Below, in pieces: positions 56,799-64,000 of a stretch of DNA of 64,000 nucleotides (within the stretch, counting starts at the first letter, position 1; every line of letters starts with the position of its first letter). The stretch lies in contig NZ_RYZH01000022.1 in assembly GCF_003977685.1 (NCBI RefSeq), positions 41,855 through 105,854 of the forward strand, in the 5' to 3' direction. The translations under genes and the position numbers were made by a program. The notes beneath the pieces were generated by a model. It did not search any database, was not told the origin of the DNA, and was given only the letters and a program-made list of their open reading frames with translations. The stretch is from Tautonia sociabilis (GTDB taxonomy: Bacteria; Planctomycetota; Planctomycetia; Isosphaerales; Isosphaeraceae).

Positions 56799-57323
56799 TC
56801 AGCGTTCCGGACCGCCGAGTCGTTCCGCCTGGCGACGAACCCGGGAGGCCTCGTCCCGGCGGTTCATCCGCTCGTAGCAGGTGGCCAATCCTTCGGCGGC
56901 CTCGAAGAACGGCTTGTTCCCCGGTAGGGTTCTCGGCAGCCGGACGGCGACCGACTTCGGCAAGGCGCGCTCGACCAGCTCGAAGGCGTAGCCGAAATGC
57001 CCCCGGGCCAGGTTGTAGTCCTGGGATTCCTCCAGCGCGATTTTCCCGAGCGCGACGTGAATCCAGAGGTTGTCGCCGCAGCCCTCGAGCGCGAACCTCA
57101 GCGCCTCAATGGCCCCCTCGGGGTCGCCCGCCTTCCAGAGTTCCATCCCTTCCTCATAGTCCCCTCGGCGCTGGAGCACGCAGCGGGGGTGAACCAGCTC
57201 GAAGTCCTTCGAGTTCGGGAGTTGGCTCAAACCAATCGCGGGCCGACGAGGCCCGACCTCCCCCGGCTGTCGACCAGAATCCAGGCCGGAGAGCCGATCA
57301 CCGTTGCCTCGATGCTCACCCAT
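56799..57323 (-). CDS. TPR-like protein (174 aa)
   Basis: The ATG at 57323 has GGAGG 6 nt upstream; upstream codons to 57482 are Gly/Arg-rich and ignored. The N-terminal about 40 residues are disordered. The rest shows tetratricopeptide-like helices: YEEGMELWKAGDPEGAIEALRFALEGC, LWIHVALGKIALEE, LARGHFGYAFELVERALP and FEAAEGLATCYERMNRRDEASRV. It is probably an adaptor for protein-protein contact in the cytoplasm. The gene diverges from htpG. No family-specific partner is apparent. Confidence 0.68.
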   Translation of the reverse strand: MGEHRGNGDRLSGLDSGRQPGEVGPRRPAIGLSQLPNSKDFELVHPRCVLQRRGDYEEGMELWKAGDPEGAIEALRFALEGCGDNLWIHVALGKIALEESQDYNLARGHFGYAFELVERALPKSVAVRLPRTLPGNKPFFEAAEGLATCYERMNRRDEASRVRRQAERLGGPER

Positions 57324-57620
57324 GAACCGCCTCCTGGAGATCGCCCGCCTCGGGACCAGAGCTGCCGCGCCGTCTCGTCTTCCCGACATCCTACCGCCCG
57401 ATCCCCCGGAGTGACAGGGACCCGGTTCCACCCGGCTGTCATTCTGGCAGCATGGATTCCCCCCCCCAGCCGAGGAGTCCACAACTCAAGGTCTTTGTCC
57501 ATTGGAACTTTCGCCGTGTGCACCCGATCGGCACGCCTCATGCTAGGGGAGCCGCGACGTCTCGGGCCGAGCGATCGGCCGGCATCCGTTCGACGGCGCT
57601 AGTCCGGGGGTCATTGGGCC

Positions 57621-59507
57621 ATGTCGACCTCGGTGCAGGAGCCCGAACAGTTCACGTTTCGGGCCGAGATCACCCAGCTGCTCCACCTGCTCGCGCACTC
57701 CCTCTACCAGAGCCGGGAGATCGCGCTCCGGGAGCTGATTTCCAACGCCTCCGATGCCCTCGACAAGATGCGCTTCGTCGCGCTCACCAACGAAGCGTAT
57801 CGCGACGCCGCCGAGGGCCTGAAGATCACCCTCGAAGGCCGGGACGACTCCCGGGACCTGGTGGTCCGAGACAACGGCATTGGCATGACGCATGACGAGT
57901 TGGTCGAGAACCTCGGCACGATCGCCCGCAGCGGCTCGCTGGAGTTCCTCAAGAGCCTAGGAGAGGCCCGGGACAAGGCCGACCTGTCGCTCATCGGCCA
58001 GTTCGGCGTCGGCTTCTATTCGAGCTTCATGCTGGCCGACCACGTCACCGTCCGGACCCGCAGCTACCGGGACGATCACGGGTGGGAGTGGCGCTCCGAC
58101 GGCACCGGACGCTTCGAAATCCGGCCCATCGACAAGCAAGACCGAGGGACCGAGGTCATCCTCCACCTCAAGGAGGACGTCAAGGATTTGACCAAGGACT
58201 ACCGCCTCAAGGGGGTGGTCCGCACCTACTCCCGCTTCATCCCCCACCCGATCACGATCGGGGAGGAGGTTGTCAACGACGTCAGGCCGATCTGGGTCGA
58301 GCCCAAGGCCCAGGTCACTAACGAGCAGCACGCCCAGTTCTACCAGCACCTGGCCCACCGGGCCGACGAGAAACCCCTCTGGCACCTGCACCTGGCGGTC
58401 GATTCCCCGATCCAGTTCCGCTCCGTTCTGTACTGCCCGCGCACCAACCTGGAACGTCTTGGCTTCGGCCGCACCGAGCACGGCCTCAACCTGCTGGCCC
58501 GCCGTGTCCTGGTACAGAGCGATTGCCGGGAGCTGCTCCCCGACTTCCTCCGCTTCCTCTACGGCCTGGTCGACAGCGAGGACCTCCCCCTGAACGTCTC
58601 CCGGGAGACGCTCCAGGACAACACCGTCATCCGTCGCATCCGCAATGCCCTGGTCAAAGCCGTCTTCGACCGCCTGGAGAAGCTCGCGACGGACGACCCC
58701 GACGCCTTCCGCACCTTCGGCGAGCAGTTCGGCCCGATCCTGAAGGAAGGGGTCATCGCCGACGTCGAGCACCGCGAGCGCATCGCCTCGCTGCTCCGCT
58801 TCGCCTCCTCCCGAGACGAGTCGGGCAAGGAGACGACCTCCTTGAAGGACTACCTCTCCCGGATGCAGGCCGACCAGAAGGCGATCTACTACCTCGGCGG
58901 CCCCGACCTCTCCGCGATTCGCAAGAGCCCCAACCTCGAGATCTTCCGCCGGCGGGGGGTCGAGGTGCTGTTTCTGACCGACCCGATCGACGAGTTCGTC
59001 ATGGCCTCCCTCGGCCGGTTCGACGGCAAGGACCTGAAGTCGATCGACGCCGCCGACGTCGACCTTCCCTCCCCGAAGATCGAGACTCCTCCGGCCGAGT
59101 CCGGCCTCGCCGGGTTCTCCCGAGTGCTGGAACTCTTCCGCTCCGCCCTCGGCGACCGAGTGACCGAGGTCCGAGAATCGAAGCGGCTGACCGACGCTCC
59201 CTGCTGCCTCGTCAACGCCGCCGGAGGCTTCAGCACCCAGATGCAGCGCATTCTCCGCCAGGCCAACCGCGACTTCCCCGCCGTGGGCCGAATCCTGGAG
59301 GTCAACCCCGACGCTCCCCTCATCCGTCGCCTCGCCGAGCTTTCGGCCAACCCCGCCAACGATTCCTTCATCTCCACCTGCGGCCTCCAGCTCTGGTCCA
59401 ACGCCCTGGCCCTGGAGGGCTCCCTGGCCGACCCCGAGGAGATGGTCCCCCGCGTCCAGGAGTTCATGGAACAGGCGGCCGCCGCCAGGTCCTCGATCAT
59501 TCAATGA
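57621..59507 (+). CDS. htpG: Chaperone HtpG (Hsp90)
   Basis: HtpG is the bacterial Hsp90 that helps fold or remodel client proteins. The GHKL ATP site is intact: LRELISNASDALDKMRF, RDNGIGMTHDELVENLGTIARSG, IGQFGVGFYSSFMLAD. The middle domain has LPLNVSRETLQ, and the dimerisation region ends near FISTCGLQLWSNALALEG. The length of 628 aa is typical. The upstream divergent gap to the TPR gene is 297 bp; I see no CIRCE element there, and a heat-shock promoter could not be assigned. Terminator hairpin at 59551-59578. Confidence 0.97.
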   Translation: MSTSVQEPEQFTFRAEITQLLHLLAHSLYQSREIALRELISNASDALDKMRFVALTNEAYRDAAEGLKITLEGRDDSRDLVVRDNGIGMTHDELVENLGTIARSGSLEFLKSLGEARDKADLSLIGQFGVGFYSSFMLADHVTVRTRSYRDDHGWEWRSDGTGRFEIRPIDKQDRGTEVILHLKEDVKDLTKDYRLKGVVRTYSRFIPHPITIGEEVVNDVRPIWVEPKAQVTNEQHAQFYQHLAHRADEKPLWHLHLAVDSPIQFRSVLYCPRTNLERLGFGRTEHGLNLLARRVLVQSDCRELLPDFLRFLYGLVDSEDLPLNVSRETLQDNTVIRRIRNALVKAVFDRLEKLATDDPDAFRTFGEQFGPILKEGVIADVEHRERIASLLRFASSRDESGKETTSLKDYLSRMQADQKAIYYLGGPDLSAIRKSPNLEIFRRRGVEVLFLTDPIDEFVMASLGRFDGKDLKSIDAADVDLPSPKIETPPAESGLAGFSRVLELFRSALGDRVTEVRESKRLTDAPCCLVNAAGGFSTQMQRILRQANRDFPAVGRILEVNPDAPLIRRLAELSANPANDSFISTCGLQLWSNALALEGSLADPEEMVPRVQEFMEQAAAARSSIIQ

Positions 59508-59550
59508 TCGGCCCGGCCGGCTCGGGTCCGGACGAACCGTCGGCTCCCTC

Positions 59551-59578
59551 CGTTCCCGATCCTCGGAAATCGGGAACG
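59551..59578 (+). terminator. htpG terminator hairpin
   Basis: Arms CGTTCCCGAT (59551-59560) and ATCGGGAACG (59569-59578) are perfect 10-bp with an 8-nt loop, 43 nt past the htpG stop. No T-run follows. Confidence 0.58.
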
Positions 59579-59750
59579 ACCGCCGAGGGAGGCCTCGACC
59601 CGGGGAAGGCTTCTTCCCCAGGCGGGAGGTTCACTTCGCCTCCCCGGCGTCTTTCCTCGCTCGTATGATGGGAACGCCGAGACGCGAAGGTCCTCCAGAG
59701 CCCGCCACCGTGGCCGGCTCCGGGGGCGCGACGGCCCCAGGGAATCGGGG

Positions 59751-60092
59751 ATGAATCGGGTTCTGCTGCTGGTGATTGGCCTGACGGCGAGCAACGTCTT
59801 CATGACGGTCGCCTGGTACGGACACCTCAAGCACTTCAAGGGGAGACCCTGGCTGATCGCCGCCGTGGTCAGCTGGCTCATCGCGTTCTTCGAGTACCTC
59901 ATCCAGGTCCCGAGCAACCGGGTCGGCAGCGAGGTGCTCAACGTCGGCCAGTTGAAGATCATCCAGGAGGTGATCACGCTGAGCGTGTTCGTCCCCTTCG
60001 CGCTGCTCTACCTCGGCGAGCCGATCCGGCTCAATTACCTTTGGGCCGGGTGCTGTTTGCTCGGCGCCGTCTATTTCATCTTCCGAGGCTGA
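59751..60092 (+). CDS. DMT-family membrane protein (DUF486)
   Basis: This 113-aa protein is made of four transmembrane helices (LLLVIGLTASNVFMTVAW, LIAAVVSWLIAFFEYLI, VITLSVFVPFALLYLG, YLWAGCCLLGAVYFIF) and a short loop with VPSNRVGSEVLNVGQLKIIQE, the DUF486 hallmark. The family belongs to the drug/metabolite transporter superfamily as a half-size form, probably a dimer. The substrate is unknown. It ends 44 bp before the alpha/beta hydrolase ATG. A TATGAT -10-like element is at 59664-59669. Confidence 0.85.
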   Translation: MNRVLLLVIGLTASNVFMTVAWYGHLKHFKGRPWLIAAVVSWLIAFFEYLIQVPSNRVGSEVLNVGQLKIIQEVITLSVFVPFALLYLGEPIRLNYLWAGCCLLGAVYFIFRG

Positions 60093-60136
60093 CGGCCGCG
60101 GTCGGCCCGTCGGTGATCCGGTGCGGATGTCGTCTC

Positions 60137-61420
60137 ATGGGCCTGATCCTGCTCCTCGCCGGCCTCTCGGCCCCGCCCACCCCGGTCGTCGAGGGGCCCG
60201 AGCCGATCCGAGTCGTCGTTCCGTTGAACCAGGAGGGCGAGGTCGACGTGGCCGAGCTGGTGGCCGTCCTCGCTCGGGAGAGCGGCCTGACCAGCCCCGA
60301 CGGCGAAAACCTGATCCCCTCCCGGACAATCACCCTGCCCGTCACCGGCCTGCCCGGGGCGCTGACGAGAACGGTCCTCGAGGAGACCCTCGGGCCGGGC
60401 CTTCGTCTCGAGGTCCGGGAGAAAACGCTGGAGCTGGCCCTCTCCGGCCCTCCCGACAAGCTCCCTGATCGGATCCGGGCGTTCGCCTCACGCGCCCGGT
60501 CGGCGCTCGACCGTCGGCAGCGCCACGGCTTCTTCGTCCGCCCGTCCTATGCTCCCAACGACCCGGGCCGGCCGACAGTCTGCCTGGTGCATGGGATCAA
60601 TTCCAGTTCCGGCTCGTTCGTCCATCTGATTCCCGAGCTGGAGCAGGCGGGCTACGGTGTGGTCGTGTATGACTACCCCTTCAACCGCGACCTGGACGAA
60701 ACGGCGCCCGCCTTCGTTGACCACTGGCTCGCCTTCCGACAGCGAACCGGAGACGCCCGACCCTGGGCGGTCCTCTGCCACTCGATGGGGGCGTTGCTCG
60801 CGAGGACCTACGTCGAGGGCCCCCGGTACCGGGGGGACGTCGCCGCGATGATCCTCATCGGCCCGCCGAACCGGGGCTCGGCGATCGCCCGGGCCCAGGG
60901 CGTGATCCAGTGGATCGAGGGGCTCAACACCGCGCAAGACCCCCGGGGCCGAGCCCTGGCCGAGCTTGGCGACGGCATCGGCGAGGCCGCCGAGGACCTC
61001 AGCCCCGGCAGCGCCTTCCTCGATCGGCTCTCCCGATCCCGCCCCCCGGCGGGTGTCCCCTACTTCATCCTTGCCGGCGACGTCGGTTTTCTCTCCAGGG
61101 AGACAAGGGCCCGGATCGAGGCGCAGTACCGCCTCCTGCGGCGCCGGGCCGGCCTGCTGGGCGGGCTGGCCGACGCCGCCATCGGCGACCTGCCCGCCGT
61201 CCTCGAGGTCCTGGCCGACGGGACCGGAGACGGCGCCGTGGCCGTCTCCTCGACCCAACTCGACGGTGCCGACGAACACGTCGTCATCCACGCCAATCAC
61301 GTCGAGCTGATTCGGGGGCCCCTCTTCTTCCCGGAGCCCGGCCCGGTCGCCTGCGCTCCCATCGTCCTCCGATGGCTCGGCCAGACGCTCCCGGCGACTC
61401 CCCCGGGCGCATCGGACTGA
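60137..61420 (+). CDS. Exported alpha/beta-hydrolase (lipase-like)
   Basis: The ATG at 60137 begins a signal peptide (MGLILLLAGLSAPPTP); the frame is readable from 60041 but that overlaps DUF486. Residues about 20-130 form a separate domain (VVPLNQEGEVDVAELVAVL). The hydrolase has VCLVHGINSSSGSF (oxyanion), VVYDYPFNRDLDE, nucleophile Ser in LCHSMGALLARTYVEG and ILIGPPNRGSAIA. The acid/His pair is probably in GDGAVAVSSTQLDGA and IHANHVELIRG. It resembles PGAP1/lipase family enzymes acting on extracytoplasmic esters. The product is 427 aa. Confidence 0.82.
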   Translation: MGLILLLAGLSAPPTPVVEGPEPIRVVVPLNQEGEVDVAELVAVLARESGLTSPDGENLIPSRTITLPVTGLPGALTRTVLEETLGPGLRLEVREKTLELALSGPPDKLPDRIRAFASRARSALDRRQRHGFFVRPSYAPNDPGRPTVCLVHGINSSSGSFVHLIPELEQAGYGVVVYDYPFNRDLDETAPAFVDHWLAFRQRTGDARPWAVLCHSMGALLARTYVEGPRYRGDVAAMILIGPPNRGSAIARAQGVIQWIEGLNTAQDPRGRALAELGDGIGEAAEDLSPGSAFLDRLSRSRPPAGVPYFILAGDVGFLSRETRARIEAQYRLLRRRAGLLGGLADAAIGDLPAVLEVLADGTGDGAVAVSSTQLDGADEHVVIHANHVELIRGPLFFPEPGPVACAPIVLRWLGQTLPATPPGASD

Positions 61421-61459
61421 TCGCTCTCGGCGGGCCGGCCGAGGGCGATCGAGGAGGGC

Positions 61460-61488
61460 TTGGGAGGCGGTCCCCCTTCGAGTAAGCT
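61460..61488 (+). promoter_or_regulatory. Promoter for POT transporter gene
   Basis: TTGGGA (61460-61465), 17-bp spacer, TAAGCT (61483-61488), 109 bp before the ATG at 61597. Weak hexamers but ideal spacing. Confidence 0.35.
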
Positions 61489-61596
61489 GGGGCGGCCTCG
61501 ATCGGAAGGGCCCGGGCCCACCCCTCTCCCCACCCGGGCTCCCGGCTCATCACACCCGCCACCGACCTCGACCGCCGCGCCCGCAGGAGTTGCCCC

Positions 61597-63273
61597 ATGT
61601 CCTCCTCCGAAGGAGCCGTCGCCGTCGCGCCCCCCCCGACGAGGAGGGGACACCCGCCCGGCCTCTATGTCCTCTTCGGGGCCGAGATGTGGGAACGCTT
61701 CAGCTACTACGGGATGAGGGCGCTGCTGGTCCTCTATCTGACCAACCATCTGGGGGTCGACCGCACCTCGGCGCTGGACGTCTACGCCACCTACACCGGC
61801 CTGGTCTACCTGACGCCGTTCCTCGGCGGCCTGATGGCCGACCGCTACCTCGGCCAGCGCAAGGCGGTCCTCATCGGCGGCATCCTCATGGCCCTGGGCC
61901 ACTTCGCGATGGCCTTCGAGCCGCTGCTGAACGTCGCCCTCGGGCTGCTGATCCTCGGCAACGGGTTCTTCAAGCCGAACATCTCGACGATGGTCGGCCA
62001 GCTCTACCCGCAGGGGGATCCGAGGAGAGACGGCGCCTACACCATCTTCTACATGGGGATCAACCTCGGCGCCTTCGTCGCCCCGCTGGCGTGCGGCTAC
62101 CTGGGCGAGAGCCCCAAGTACGGCTGGCACTATGGGTTCGGGCTGGCCGGCGTGGGCATGGTGCTCGGGCTGCTGAACTTCGCCCTGTTCCAGAAGACGC
62201 TCGGGCACGCCGGGTTCCCTCCCGGCCGGCATGCCGAGGGTCAGCGGATCACGGCGAGGGACTGGTTCCACGTGGTCCTCCTCTCGGCGATCGGCGTGGG
62301 AGGGGTGGTCGTGGCGGTCCTGGCCATCCCCGCCGTCAACGCCGTGCTCCCCGCCGGAGCGGCGAAGTCGGCCTTGCTCACCCTCTTCGTGCTGCTCGCC
62401 GGGGCCTTCGGCTCCGTGATCGCCTTCACCAGCCGGTCGCTTGGCGTCGTCGCCCCTTCGGACGGCCCAATCGCCCGCCCCCGCCTCGGAGACGTCGCCA
62501 ATGTGGTCGAGCCCGGCAGGGACATGGCCGATCCCGCCGGTACTCAGACCCCCCCCGCTCCGCGAACCGACGACGACGACGACGACGAGGACCCAAGCTC
62601 CCCCTTCACGTCAGCCCAGTGGCAGCGGATTTTCGTCGCCCTGATCATCTCCGCCTTCTCGATCTTCTTTTGGGCCGGCTTCGAGCAGTCCGGCGGCACG
62701 CTGAACCTCTTCGCCGACACCTTGACGGAACGCGCCGTCCCCCCGACGCTGCAAGGCCTGACCGGCGGCGAGGAGATCCCGGCCTCCTGGTTCCAGTCGA
62801 TCAACCCCCTGCTGATCCTCATCCTGGCCATTCCGTTCTCAATCCTCTGGACGACACTCGACCGCACCCGGTTCTCGATCAACTCCGCCGCCAAGTTCGG
62901 CCTGGGCCTGATCCTGCTCGGCGCGGGGATGGCGGTGATGTTCGCCGCGGAGTCCAACGCCTCGGAAGAGAACAAGGCCAGCCCGCTCTGGCTGGTCCTC
63001 GTTTACTTCCTGTTCACGAGCGGCGAGCTTTGCCTTTCTCCCATCGGCCTCTCGCTGATCAACAAGCTCGCGCCGGCCCGGGTGGCCTCGTTGATGATGG
63101 CCCTCTGGTTCGTCTGCACCGCGGCGGCGAACTACCTGGCCGGCAAGATGGAATCCATCGTCGGCGAGGGGACCGACCTTTGGCGGTTCCTCTTCCTCTT
63201 CGCGGTCATCCCCGGCGTCGTCCTTCTGGTGATCAATCCCCTGCTGAAAAAGATGGCTCACGGCCGCATCTGA
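61597..63273 (+). CDS. POT/PTR2-family peptide transporter (MFS)
   Basis: The 558-aa protein has the POT family motifs FGAEMWERFSYYGMRALLVLYL (helix 1 ExxER-type), GGLMADRYLGQRKAV and NGFFKPNISTMVGQLY, plus a later FYMGINLGAF. About 12-14 transmembrane helices are predicted. POT proteins import di- and tripeptides with protons. The central loop (about 300-345) is enlarged and contains a run of seven acidic residues in DDDDDDEDPSS. The transporter lies after the hydrolase gene and is probably transcribed from its own promoter at 61460-61488. Terminator at 63290. Confidence 0.92.
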   Translation: MSSSEGAVAVAPPPTRRGHPPGLYVLFGAEMWERFSYYGMRALLVLYLTNHLGVDRTSALDVYATYTGLVYLTPFLGGLMADRYLGQRKAVLIGGILMALGHFAMAFEPLLNVALGLLILGNGFFKPNISTMVGQLYPQGDPRRDGAYTIFYMGINLGAFVAPLACGYLGESPKYGWHYGFGLAGVGMVLGLLNFALFQKTLGHAGFPPGRHAEGQRITARDWFHVVLLSAIGVGGVVVAVLAIPAVNAVLPAGAAKSALLTLFVLLAGAFGSVIAFTSRSLGVVAPSDGPIARPRLGDVANVVEPGRDMADPAGTQTPPAPRTDDDDDDEDPSSPFTSAQWQRIFVALIISAFSIFFWAGFEQSGGTLNLFADTLTERAVPPTLQGLTGGEEIPASWFQSINPLLILILAIPFSILWTTLDRTRFSINSAAKFGLGLILLGAGMAVMFAAESNASEENKASPLWLVLVYFLFTSGELCLSPIGLSLINKLAPARVASLMMALWFVCTAAANYLAGKMESIVGEGTDLWRFLFLFAVIPGVVLLVINPLLKKMAHGRI

Positions 63274-63544
63274 CCCGAAGGCCTGTCCCCCCGACGTCCG
63301 GGGCCCTCAGCGCCCCGGCGTCGGGCCAGAATCACCGGATCGGTCGTTAGGGCCGATCCTCTCAGAAAGGCGATCAGACTTCCGTCCTCCGATCCCGACC
63401 ACGGGCGTCCGCTTCCGACTCGACTTCCTCCCGATCGACCCAGGACCTCGCCCCGCGACGACTTCTCCCATGATGCGGTCCGATTCCCAGCGCTGGCGAT
63501 CGTTCCTTCCGCGCTCGGCGATGGGCCCGGCGGAGCTTGACCCT
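63274..63544. other. Noncoding region after the POT gene with two hairpins
   Basis: No gene is seen. After the terminator at 63290-63325 a second hairpin GGATCGG/CCGATCC occupies 63337-63359. The remaining sequence leads into the direct repeat pair and shows no ORF I would call. Confidence 0.5.
63290..63325 (+). terminator. Terminator of the POT transporter gene
   Basis: A 13-bp stem with one bulge (CCCGACG-t-CCGGGG with CCCCGGCGTCGGG) begins 17 nt after the stop at 63273 and closes a 9-nt loop. No U-run follows. Confidence 0.6.
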
Positions 63545-63665
63545 GGATGCACCATTGCTCGCGACTGGGCCGAGGCTCCTCGCACCGGCTTGTTCCGACA
63601 AAACGCCGCCCGCTCCCCGTTCTCCAAAACGGAACGAAGCCACCGTTCCGCGCGGAGCGAACCCA
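63545..63665. repeat. Direct repeat copy A (about 120 bp, hairpin-forming)
   Basis: Copy A matches copy B (63756-63876) without any gap at an exact offset of 211 bp. It is most conserved from GAGG at 63572 onward. It folds into CCGTT/AACGG and GGAACG/CGTTCC hairpins flanked by CGCTCC/GGAGCG. In one minus-strand frame it can be read as a recurrent peptide, but no start/stop logic supports a gene. Confidence 0.7.
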
Positions 63666-63755
63666 ACGAACTCGCGAAACCATTGACGAGAATCGGACTT
63701 CCGTCAATCCATCCCAGCGCACCAAGCAGCGCACCTCGAGGATCCGACGACCCTC

Positions 63756-63876
63756 GGATGCACCATCGCGAGTCCCCGGGCCGAGGTTCCTCGCACCGGC
63801 TTGTTCCGACAAAACGCCGCTCGCTCCCCGTTCCCCAAGACGGAACGAAGCCATCGTTCCGCGCGGAGCGAACCCA
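63756..63876. repeat. Direct repeat copy B (about 120 bp, hairpin-forming)
   Basis: Second copy of the unit, differing from copy A at a cluster of positions in its first 25 bases and a few later ones. The changes keep the stem pairing (a U-A to U-G change in the CCGTT stem) or fall in loops. It ends two bases before the stop codon of a possible minus-strand gene. Confidence 0.7.
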
Positions 63877-63877
63877 T

Positions 63878-64000
63878 CTATGAGAGGGGGACTGTCAAGC
63901 TGCCGGTGCAGGTTCGGTGGGCTCGGGGCCCCGGCACCTCCCCCTCGCCGTCGGCGTCGGTCGGCCTGCCCGTCCCAGACCACGCCCACCAGCGATGCGG
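63878..64000 (-). CDS. Possible 3' end of a minus-strand gene, truncated
   Basis: On the minus strand one frame ends at TAG 63880-63878 after about 40 residues with very GC-rich third positions (ADGEGEVPGPRAHRTC then TGSLTVPLS). No domain can be named from so little. The stop abuts repeat copy B. It could also be noncoding. Confidence 0.28.
   Translation of the reverse strand, partial: PHRWWAWSGTGRPTDADGEGEVPGPRAHRTCTGSLTVPLS

Noticed and set aside
57324..57620. CIRCE or sigma-32 heat-shock element upstream of htpG
   Set aside because: No TTAGCACTC-N9-GAGTGCTAA repeat; only weak partial matches to -10/-35 elements.
63306..63989. Minus-strand ORFs reading FCRNKPVRG and LSEQAGAR in both repeat copies
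   Set aside because: Several frames stay open because of base composition; the copies differ in ways that follow hairpin pairing rather than codons, and no start signal is visible.

Overview
This 64 kb window is very GC-rich, densely coded chromosomal DNA. It most likely comes from a planctomycete of the Isosphaerales/Isosphaeraceae type (inference). The evidence is a large PVC-type membrane-bound dehydrogenase with a C-terminal CxxCH heme site, a secreted subtilase carrying an N-terminal Leu-Glu-Asp-Arg (LEDR) motif, a UvrA made of two fused UvrA copies, a Ser/Thr kinase fused to an FGE-sulfatase domain, a DUF3467 protein and a pyruvoyl-dependent arginine decarboxylase. I saw no tRNA, rRNA, CRISPR array, insertion sequence or prophage.

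Left part (1-29 kb, mostly minus strand): a truncated GlgA-type glycosyltransferase, the PVC cytochrome, two small or membrane proteins, and an epimerase translationally coupled to ruvX. Two plus-strand genes follow (a VCBS-repeat protein and a membrane protein). Next come an ABC exporter operon (838-aa membrane protein, ATPase, internally duplicated permease), mannose-1-phosphate guanylyltransferase, a hybrid sensor kinase, the kinase-FGE fusion, a UDP-sugar pyrophosphorylase, a PhnP-like hydrolase, DUF3467, waaA and a greatly enlarged secA. The nucleotide-sugar enzymes and WaaA point to LPS and surface-glycan synthesis.

Middle (29-47 kb): the subtilase, a lone MoxR ATPase, the 2143-aa UvrA, a response-regulator diguanylate cyclase, a DUF4177 protein, and a plus-strand sugar-acid module. 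That module holds an SMP-30 lactonase with its own promoter and operator-like palindrome, then SIS, ROK kinase and enolase-superfamily genes that look like one operon.

Right part (47-64 kb): a self-contained small transcription unit (candidate promoter, hairpin-rich leader, 83-aa ORF, strong intrinsic terminator), a HELMH metalloprotease, and a polyamine pair (pyruvoyl arginine decarboxylase and a deoxyhypusine-synthase-like enzyme) overlapping a Sua5-type gene. After these come a Tat-exported prenyltransferase-fold protein, a SpoVG with an inserted zinc ribbon next to ispE, a TPR protein, htpG, a DUF486 membrane protein, a secreted alpha/beta hydrolase and a POT-family peptide transporter. 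The right edge carries two direct copies of an about 120-bp hairpin-forming repeat.

The most unusual items are the SecA in which a wing-domain-like unit appears about five times, the SpoVG/zinc-ribbon protein, the small transcription unit near 48 kb and the terminal repeat pair. Promoters proposed here share a TTG-type -35 and a TAnnnT-type -10, nearly all separated by 17 bp. All functional statements come from reading the sequence; no database search was run.
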